Made by a program: the position numbers and the translations under genes. The notes under the pieces were generated by a model, which was not told the origin of the DNA, ran no database searches, and saw nothing but the letters and a program-made list of their open reading frames with translations. A DNA stretch of 64,000 nt from Streptantibioticus_C sp963761325 (GTDB lineage: Bacteria > Actinomycetota > Actinomycetes > Streptomycetales > Streptomycetaceae), in the NCBI GenBank assembly GCA_963761325.1, contig CAVXGZ010000003.1, positions 806,001 to 870,000 on the forward strand, in the 5' to 3' direction. Shown here piece after piece: positions 8,291 to 14,590 of this stretch; position 1 is the first letter of the stretch; each line of letters opens with the position of its first letter.

Positions 8291-9508
8291 TTGATACGGA
8301 CAGGTGGCGGATCCGCCGGGGCTGCGGGCCGCGGCAGGCGTGCGGCAGTCGCGGGAGTGTGGCTGTCGGTACTGGCTCTCGGGGTGAGTGCCTGTTCCAC
8401 CGCGGCCCACGGCCAGGACTCCGGCAAGGCGGCGGCGCCGGCGAACCCGGCGAAGATCAGCTTCGCCATGCAGAAGAACTCCTCCGGTGATGTCATTCCG
8501 GACAAACCGGTCAAAATCTCCGTCCAGCACGGAAGCCTCGCGTCGGTCAGCGTGGCCGACTCCAAGGGCGACAACATCCAGGGCACGCTCGACTCCGCCA
8601 CCGGGACCTGGACCCCGAGCTCGCCGTTCGGCGTGGGCATGAACTACACGCTGCGGGCGACCGCCAGCGCGCCGGGCCACAGCACCGCCAAGCCGGCCAT
8701 CAAGCAGACGAGCTTCACGGTGGAGACCCCGGCCAGGAGCATGCTGCTGGACTCGATCACCCCCGCCAAGGGCGCCACGGTCGGGGTGGCCATGCCGGTC
8801 TCGGTGGTCTTCTCGCACCCGGTCGCCACCTCGGCGCGCGCGGCGGTCGAGAAGCAGATGAAGATCACCACCTCGCCGGTGGTCAGCGGCGCCTGGCACT
8901 GGTTCGGCGACCGCCGGGCCGACTGGCGTCCCGAGCAGTTCTGGAAGTCCGGCACCCAGGTCACGGTCGACGCGGACCTCAACGGCGTCAACGACGGGTA
9001 CGGCCGCTACGGGGTGCGCACCTACACGCACCACTTCACCATCGGCGCGGACGTCGAGGCGGTCGCCGAGGTCTCCAAGCACCGGCTGAACGTCTACCGC
9101 AACGGCTCCCTGGTGCGCTCGCTGCCGGCCGACGCGGGCAAGACCGGCTTCTCCACCTGGGGCGGCACCATGGCCGTGATCGACAAGTCGGCCGAGGTCC
9201 GGATGACCTCCTGCAGCGTGGGCATCTCCTGCGACAAGGGCAGCCCCAACTACTACGACCTCACGCTGCCCTGGGACGTGCACCTGACGGACTCGGGCAC
9301 CTACGTGCACTACTCCACCGGCGACACCCAGCCGGGCGAGGACAACGACTCGCACGGCTGCATCCACCTGTCGCTCTCCGACGCGAAGTGGTTCTACAAC
9401 TACGTCGAGCAGGGCGACCCGGTGACCGTCAAGGGGGAGCCGCAGGACGCCGCCCCCGACAACGGCTACGCGGACTACAACCTCAGCTGGTCGCAGTGGA
9501 TCGCCTGA
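8291..9508 (+). CDS. L,D-transpeptidase lipoprotein (YkuD, Ig-like domains)
   Basis: A 405-residue envelope enzyme forming 3-3 peptidoglycan cross-links. The signal peptide ends in lipobox LGVSAC (Cys about 35), so the protein is lipid-anchored outside the membrane. Two Ig-like beta domains (about 50-245) precede the YkuD catalytic domain (about 248-375), with the active-site motif SHGCIHLS (His-Gly-Cys). The architecture matches mycobacterial LdtMt2-type enzymes. TTG at 8291 is chosen because a GAGGAG-like site lies 6 nt upstream and the ECF promoter starts transcription near 8253; an in-frame ATG at 8255 would sit at the transcript's 5' end without a ribosome-binding site. Confidence 0.92.
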   Translation: MIRTGGGSAGAAGRGRRAAVAGVWLSVLALGVSACSTAAHGQDSGKAAAPANPAKISFAMQKNSSGDVIPDKPVKISVQHGSLASVSVADSKGDNIQGTLDSATGTWTPSSPFGVGMNYTLRATASAPGHSTAKPAIKQTSFTVETPARSMLLDSITPAKGATVGVAMPVSVVFSHPVATSARAAVEKQMKITTSPVVSGAWHWFGDRRADWRPEQFWKSGTQVTVDADLNGVNDGYGRYGVRTYTHHFTIGADVEAVAEVSKHRLNVYRNGSLVRSLPADAGKTGFSTWGGTMAVIDKSAEVRMTSCSVGISCDKGSPNYYDLTLPWDVHLTDSGTYVHYSTGDTQPGEDNDSHGCIHLSLSDAKWFYNYVEQGDPVTVKGEPQDAAPDNGYADYNLSWSQWIA

Positions 9509-9554
9509 CCGCGTCCCGCCGCTGACCCGCGCGACCGGCTCGACCCCCTGGCGG

Positions 9555-10328
9555 CTACTCCCGCCCGGGCCCCGAGGGCCCGCCCGTCTCCCAGACGGCG
9601 CGGCCCTCGTGGACCGGCAGGAGCAGCCGCCAGACCGCGTCTTCCAGCCCTTGTACCGACGCGATCCAGCCCAGTTCCTCGTCCCGGGCGCCGAGCCGGC
9701 ACGCGTCCTGCAACTCCTGCATCACGTGCAACAGGTCGCCGTGGCTGAGCGCGGGCTCCAGCCGTCCCCCGTTCGGGTCGTTCTGCGTGCCGGGCACGAA
9801 GCGGCGGTAGGCGGCGGAGTCGCGCAGCACGCCCACCGGGCGCCAGCGGTCGGCGAGTTGCAGCACCGGCCGGCCGCCGACCAGCACGCCGTCGGCCTCC
9901 AGCACCGCCACCCGCTCGCGGTCCACCGGCAGCGCCGACCAGCCGTCGGACGCGGTCAGCACCGCGGCCGGGTCCACCCGCTCCACCGCCGGGGCCAGCG
10001 CGTCGTACGGGCCGCCGCAGCCGCCGTACGCGTTGCGCCCGCCCGGTCCCACCAGGTAGGGCACCGCGACCATCCCCGCGTACAGGCAGCCGTAGAAGGC
10101 GCCGGCGAAGTCCGGGCCCTGGCGGAAGACCAGCATCACCTGGCTGCCGGGCGGCAGGGCGGCGCCGAGCCGGCCGGCCACCGCCCGGGAGCGGCGGTCG
10201 AGTTCGGCGTAGCTGCAGCCGGCGGTCGCCGCGAACGGGGCGCCGGGCAGACCGGTGTACGGAACACCGAACGGAGCCTCCGCGGCCCGCCTGCGCAGCA
10301 TCCGGCCCGGGGTCACGACCGCTCGCAT
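9555..10328 (-). CDS. Truncated, probably inactive acyl-AMP-ligase-like protein
   Basis: About 257 residues resembling the N-terminal part of fatty-acyl-AMP ligases: SYAELDRRSRAVAGRL, a GPDFAGAFYGCLYAGMVAVP segment, then an SHGDLLH helix and a stretch aligned with the WLPxYHDMGL region. The ATP-binding A3 loop (normally T-S-G-S-T-x-x-P-K-G) is replaced by GTQNDPNGG. The C-terminal two thirds, including the catalytic aspartate and lysine, are absent. An adenylation reaction is therefore unlikely; a binding or regulatory role, or decay, is inference. The start is uncertain: ATG 10328 or a GTG 12 nt on. It is divergent from afsR and converges with the transpeptidase gene. Confidence 0.62.
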   Translation of the reverse strand: MRAVVTPGRMLRRRAAEAPFGVPYTGLPGAPFAATAGCSYAELDRRSRAVAGRLGAALPPGSQVMLVFRQGPDFAGAFYGCLYAGMVAVPYLVGPGGRNAYGGCGGPYDALAPAVERVDPAAVLTASDGWSALPVDRERVAVLEADGVLVGGRPVLQLADRWRPVGVLRDSAAYRRFVPGTQNDPNGGRLEPALSHGDLLHVMQELQDACRLGARDEELGWIASVQGLEDAVWRLLLPVHEGRAVWETGGPSGPGRE

Positions 10329-10657
10329 CCTCGGGCCCGTCGATCCCCCGGAGCCGCTCCGAGGCGCTGACACGGAACCACCGTGCGGCGTGCACCATGA
10401 GCACATGACAGGTCCGTCACTCCTTTCCCCCACCGGTATCACAGACGGAATATCGCATTCCGATCAATTCGAGCTGATTGGCGCACAACCGCCCGCCGGG
10501 GCGTGACCGCCCGGGGTCTGACAGGGCAAACTGACCGTCAAACGGAAGCTCGTTTCACCTTGCGGAGATGATCCCCGCCCGCGATGAACGATCGATATAC
10601 GCGACGGAAGACCCGACGGACACAGGCGCGCGCGGCCGGCGCCGGATGGAGTCTGTG
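10329..10657. other. Divergent intergenic region upstream of afsR
   Basis: No gene is supported. The A/T-richer part at 10580-10605 contains a TATACG -10-like hexamer on the + strand about 55 nt before the afsR start. A minus-strand frame extends from the acyl-AMP-ligase-like gene to 10442, but its first 38 residues resemble no adenylating enzyme. Confidence 0.4.
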
Positions 10658-13594
10658 ATGGACGGCGACGCGGTACCGGTACTGCGCTTCGCCCTGCTCG
10701 GCCCGATCCGCGTATGGGCAGGCGAGACCCTGCTGCCCGCCGGCTCGCCACAGCAACGCGCCCTGCTCGCCGCCCTGTTGCTGCGCGGCGGCCGCACCGC
10801 CACCGCCGACGAGCTGATCGACGCGCTGTGGGGCGAGCAGCCCCCGGACAGCGCGCTGGCCGCGCTGCGCACCTACGCGTTCCGGCTGCGCAAGACGCTC
10901 GGCGCCGAGACCCTCACCTCCGTCTCCGGCGGATACGCGCTACGCACCGCGCCGGACGCGGTGGACCTCGCGGTGGCCGAGCGGCACGCCGCCGAGGCGG
11001 AGCGGGCCCGCGCGGCCGGCGAGCCGTCCCGGGCCCGCGAACTGCTGGCGTCCGCGCTGCGGTTGTGGCAGGGCGAGCCGCTGGCCGGGCTGCCGGGACC
11101 GCACGCGGACACCCAGCGCACCCGGCTGAGCGAATGGCGGCTGTCGCTGCTGGAGAGCCGCCTGCAGCTCGACCTCGACCTCGGCGGCCACACCGAGGTC
11201 GTCTCGGAACTCACCGTGCTCACCGCCGAACACCCGCTGAGCGAACGGCTGCGCGCCCTGCTGATGCTCGCCCTCTACCGCGGCGGCCGGCAGGCGGAGG
11301 CGCTCGGGGTCTACGCCGACACCCGCCGGCTGCTCACCGAGGAGTTGGGCGTCGAGCCCTGCGCCGAGCTGTCCGAACTCCACCAGCGCATCCTGCGAGC
11401 CGATCCGGAGCTGACCCCGCCCACCCCGCCGCCCGGCGAGTCCGCGGCCGCCGAGCCGCGGGTCCGCCCGGCCCAGCTCCCGGCCGCCGTACCGGACTTC
11501 ACCGGCCGGGCGGACCAGGTCACCGAGCTGGTCGACGCGCTCAGCGGCACCGGGGGCGGTGTCATGGCGCTGTCGGCGATGGCCGGCATCGGCGGCGTCG
11601 GCAAGACCGCGCTCGCCGTGCACGTGGCGCACACCGCCAAGGACGCCTTCCCCGACGGCCAGTTGTACGTGGACCTGCAGGGCCAGGACACCCGCGCCGC
11701 CGAGCCGGACGCGGTGCTCGCCTCCTTCCTGCGGGCGCTGGGCGTGCCGGCCGGCTCGGTCCCGGACCGGCTGGAGGACCGCGCCGCGCTCTACCGCTCG
11801 CTGCTGTCCGGCCGCCGCGTGCTGGCGCTGCTGGACAACGCCAGGGACGCCGCCCAGGTCAGACCGCTGCTGCCGGGCACCCCGGGCAGCGCGGCGCTGA
11901 TCACCTCACGGGCGCGGATGGTGGATCTGGAGGGCGCCCGCCTGCTCGACGTGGACGTCATGCGGCCGCAGGAGGCGCTGCAGCTGCTCATCCGCATCGT
12001 CGGTTCGGAGCGGGTGCTGGCGGAGCGCCAGGTGGCGCTGGAGCTGCTGGCCGCCTGCGGCTTCCTGCCGCTGGCGATCCGCATCGCCGCCTCCCGGCTG
12101 GCCACCCGCCGCAGCTGGACGGTCTCGGTGCTGGCCCGCAAACTCAGCGACGAACGGCGCCGGTTGGACGAGCTGACCGCGGGCGACCTCGCGGTCAAGG
12201 CCACGTTCGAACTGAGCTACCGCCACCTGACCGGCGAACAGGCGCGTGCTTTCCGGCTGTTGGCGCTGCCCGACGGGCCCGACCTGTCGCTGGACGCCGC
12301 CGCCGCGCTGCTCGACCTGGACCCGTACGACGCCGAGCGGGTGCTCGAGTCCCTGGTGGACATAAGCCTGCTGGAGTCGGCCGCCCCGGCCCGGTACCGC
12401 TTCCACGACCTCATCCGGCTGTACGCCCGCACCTGCGCGGAGCGCGAGGAGACGCCCGCCGAACGCGAGGCGGCCGCCGCCCGGTTGACGGACTTCTACC
12501 TCGCGACCGCCACCAGGGTCTACGCGTTGGAGAACCCGGGCGACCGGGCGCTCGACCACCTGCTGCCCACCGCCCACCCCGGCCTGGAGTTCGCCGGCCG
12601 CGACGAGGGCCTGGACTGGCTGTACGCGGAGGCGCCCGGCCTGCTGTCGGCGGTGCGCGGACGGGCCGCCGACGCCGCGCCGGGCGGTCTGCGGGCCGCC
12701 GTCGACCTGCTGTGGGCCGGGCAGGACCTGATGGAGTCCGGTGCCCACTCACGGCACTACGAGCGGTGCTCGCAGGCGATCATCGCCGCCGCGGACCGGC
12801 GCGGTGACGCGCTGGTGGAGGGCCGCGCGCGGATCCTGCTCGGCCGCTTCCTGAGCTGGTCCACCAGCCGGCACGTGGAGGCCGACCGGGAGGCCGAGCG
12901 CTCCCAACTGCTCGGCCAGGCCGCCCAGGACCCGCTGACCTCCAGCTACGCGCCCAACCTGCGCGGGCTGATCGCCAAGGACCAGGGCCGGTTCGCCGAC
13001 GCCACCGCGTTCTACCGCAAGGCGATCGACTCCTTCCGCGCGGACGGCAACCGGCACGGCGTGGCCGCCGCGTCGGCCAACCTCTCGCGCATCTACACCG
13101 ATCTCGGCGAGGTGGGCGCCGCGGTGCGCACCGCCGAGGAGTCGGTGGCCGAGTACCGCGCGCTGCAGTCCGGCTTCCGGCTCGGCGGCGCCCTGTACGC
13201 GCTGGCCGTCGCGTTGACCGCCGGCGAGCGGACCGACGAGGCGCTGGCCCGGCTGGGCGAGGCGCTGCCGATGTTCCGCGAGTCGCGGCAGCGGGTGTGG
13301 GAGGGCGTGACGCTCTTCCGGATGGCCGAGGCCCAACTCGCCGCCGGCCGGCACCGCCAGGCCGCCTCGCACGCCGAACAGGCCCTCACACTGCTCAACG
13401 ACGCCGGCGGCCACTGGCAGAAGGCCAACGTGCTGGCCGCGCTGGGCGACGCGTTGAGCCGGATCGGCCAGCCCGACCGGGCACGGGCCTGCTGGCACGA
13501 CGCGTTGAGCATGCTGCCCGACCCGCACGGTGAGGCGGCCCAGCGGCTGCGCGGCCTCCTGGAGCCGCCGTCGATCTCCATCGTGGCGGTGTGA
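10658..13594 (+). CDS. afsR: AfsR-type SARP/NB-ARC/TPR global regulator
   Basis: A 978-residue cytosolic regulator. Domains in order: OmpR-like winged helix (about 5-95), BTAD (about 100-250), NB-ARC ATPase with P-loop GIGGVGKTA (about 309-317), and C-terminal TPR helices (about 700-960). Length and order match AfsR of S. coelicolor (993 residues), which is phosphorylated by AfsK and activates afsS. The neighbours agree: a SARP operator and an AfsS-like gene lie directly downstream, and afsK is 3.7 kb away. ATG at 10658 follows GGAG (10648-10651) with 6-nt spacing; an in-frame ATG at 10646 has no such site. Confidence 0.88.
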   Translation: MDGDAVPVLRFALLGPIRVWAGETLLPAGSPQQRALLAALLLRGGRTATADELIDALWGEQPPDSALAALRTYAFRLRKTLGAETLTSVSGGYALRTAPDAVDLAVAERHAAEAERARAAGEPSRARELLASALRLWQGEPLAGLPGPHADTQRTRLSEWRLSLLESRLQLDLDLGGHTEVVSELTVLTAEHPLSERLRALLMLALYRGGRQAEALGVYADTRRLLTEELGVEPCAELSELHQRILRADPELTPPTPPPGESAAAEPRVRPAQLPAAVPDFTGRADQVTELVDALSGTGGGVMALSAMAGIGGVGKTALAVHVAHTAKDAFPDGQLYVDLQGQDTRAAEPDAVLASFLRALGVPAGSVPDRLEDRAALYRSLLSGRRVLALLDNARDAAQVRPLLPGTPGSAALITSRARMVDLEGARLLDVDVMRPQEALQLLIRIVGSERVLAERQVALELLAACGFLPLAIRIAASRLATRRSWTVSVLARKLSDERRRLDELTAGDLAVKATFELSYRHLTGEQARAFRLLALPDGPDLSLDAAAALLDLDPYDAERVLESLVDISLLESAAPARYRFHDLIRLYARTCAEREETPAEREAAAARLTDFYLATATRVYALENPGDRALDHLLPTAHPGLEFAGRDEGLDWLYAEAPGLLSAVRGRAADAAPGGLRAAVDLLWAGQDLMESGAHSRHYERCSQAIIAAADRRGDALVEGRARILLGRFLSWSTSRHVEADREAERSQLLGQAAQDPLTSSYAPNLRGLIAKDQGRFADATAFYRKAIDSFRADGNRHGVAAASANLSRIYTDLGEVGAAVRTAEESVAEYRALQSGFRLGGALYALAVALTAGERTDEALARLGEALPMFRESRQRVWEGVTLFRMAEAQLAAGRHRQAASHAEQALTLLNDAGGHWQKANVLAALGDALSRIGQPDRARACWHDALSMLPDPHGEAAQRLRGLLEPPSISIVAV

Positions 13595-13654
13595 GAGTCC
13601 ACTGGTGAGGTGGGTGTCCACCGGTGTGATCAGCTGCCCGGCTGGGTAGGTGAT

Positions 13655-13690
13655 TTCGTTTATCGATTGCTTATTGGCGGCTGCCACGAT
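13655..13690 (+). promoter_or_regulatory. SARP/AfsR operator and -10 of the afsS promoter
   Basis: TTCGTTTATCG (13655-13665) and ATTGCTTATTG (13666-13676) are adjacent 11-bp units agreeing at 7 positions. The second ends exactly 8 bp before a -10-like CACGAT (13685-13690). SARP activators classically bind 11-bp-phased direct repeats whose last copy lies 8 bp from the -10 element, and AfsR is known to activate afsS from such a site. The repeats and spacing are visible; AfsR binding is inference. Confidence 0.6.
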
Positions 13691-13711
13691 TCCATCACGT
13701 CGCAAGCCGCT

Positions 13712-13744
13712 CGCCTGGTGACGTACGGGGGTTGTCACCAGGCG
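13712..13744 (+). other. Perfect stem-loop in the afsS 5' UTR
   Basis: CGCCTGGTGAC (13712-13722) and GTCACCAGGCG (13734-13744) form an 11-bp perfect stem with an 11-nt loop. It lies about 15 nt after the predicted transcription start and 27 nt before the ribosome-binding site (GGGAG, 13772-13776). As DNA it could be an operator; as RNA, a stability or attenuation element. Confidence 0.55.
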
Positions 13745-13782
13745 GGTGTCCTGCTCTGGCAAGGAATCGACGGGAGATCCGC

Positions 13783-13968
13783 ATGACCACCGAAGTATCC
13801 GGCGCCGCGAAGGCCGGGGGTCCGGGCGTGGAACTCACGCAGGACCCGGCCGTGACCGACGAGACGACTGCCGCTCCTGCCACCGGGAACGACGACGCGG
13901 GCGAGAGCGTCACCGCGCCGTCCAAGGGCGGCCAGCCCATCAAGCCGGACAACTGGATGAACCCTTGA
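13783..13968 (+). CDS. afsS: AfsS-like small regulatory protein
   Basis: A 61-residue, acidic, Ala/Thr-rich protein without membrane segments. GGGAG lies 6 nt before ATG 13783. Position between afsR and afsK and size (61 versus 63) match AfsS, the small sigma-factor-like activator of secondary metabolism controlled by AfsR. AfsS of S. coelicolor carries repeated T-x-DNHMP-x-PP units; here only one degenerate unit is seen at the C-terminus (KPDNWMNP), with His replaced by Trp. The assignment rests on synteny, size and that remnant. Confidence 0.65.
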   Translation: MTTEVSGAAKAGGPGVELTQDPAVTDETTAAPATGNDDAGESVTAPSKGGQPIKPDNWMNP

Positions 13969-14042
13969 TCGCTCCGGCCCACCGGATCGATCCGCCGGCG
14001 TGCGGGGACGACGCCGGCCCGGGGGGAACGCGGGAGCCGTCC

Positions 14043-14132
14043 GTGGCGCGGAGGGGGCGCCACGGCCGGTACCTGCGACCGGTCCACCCGGATCGCGGCG
14101 GTGGGTGCTCGTTCAACTGGAGCAACACATGA
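14043..14132 (+). CDS. Putative 29-residue peptide after afsS
   Basis: A GTG start at 14043 follows GGGAG (14032-14036) with ideal 6-nt spacing and opens a 29-codon frame ending at TGA 14130-14132. Third positions are G/C in 25 of 29 codons, higher than first or second positions. The product is strongly basic at first, then turns to a short neutral tail, GGGCSFNWSNT, with one Cys and one Trp. I do not recognise a family. The gene starts 75 bp after afsS and may be on its transcript. Translation is unproven. Confidence 0.4.
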   Translation: MARRGRHGRYLRPVHPDRGGGCSFNWSNT

Positions 14133-14340
14133 GCGACTGAGCGGCCGGGTGCGTGGCCGGCCGCGTGACCGAACTGACGGACGCGCCCGACTACAGGGGT
14201 GCCGGGCGCCGTCCGTCGGCCGGGGGGATGAGGGGGAACGCGGTCCGTCGACTGGGGAGCTGACGGACCGCGTCGGGGGTGGGGACCGCGCGGTGGCGGG
14301 ACCCGGAGCGGCGCGGCATGGGGTTGCCGCCGCCCGGGTC

Positions 14341-14590
14341 GAAGGTCCGGTCGGGGGGCCGGACGAACGCCGCCGCGCGGTCGGGGGGTTCGGGGGGCGC
14401 GGTCGGGGGGGCCGCGTGGTCGGGGGGCCGTGGTCGGGGGGCGCGCTCAGGGGGAACGCGGTGGACGGCCGCGCGGTCGGGGGAACGCAGTGGACGGCCG
14501 CGCGGTCGGGGGGCCGCGCGGGGCCCGCGCGGTCAGGGGGAAACGCGGTCGGGGGAACGCGGTCGGGGGGCCGGGCGGTCAGGGGGCGGC
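14341..14590. repeat. G-run repeat tract after afsS and the SpoIIE gene
   Basis: About 250 bp of imperfect copies of a CGCGGTCGGGGG-like motif, with more than ten runs of five or more G on the + strand. Inside it is a 29-bp tandem unit: a perfect 23-nt copy at 14461-14483 recurs at 14490-14512. The tract continues the 447-bp gap after 14132, which has no gene, and runs into the stop codon of the minus-strand gene at 14579. On that gene's transcript it is C-rich and G-poor, like Rho-utilisation sites; on the + strand it could form G-quadruplexes. Confidence 0.8.

Noticed and set aside
14043..14132. Cyclophane-type RiPP precursor (W-S-N near the C-terminus)
   Set aside because: No radical-SAM maturase, peptidase or transporter lies nearby; the fbiC radical-SAM enzyme serves F420 and is 7 kb away.
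14341..14590. CRISPR array
   Set aside because: Repeats are overlapping G-runs without unique spacers of constant length; no cas genes.
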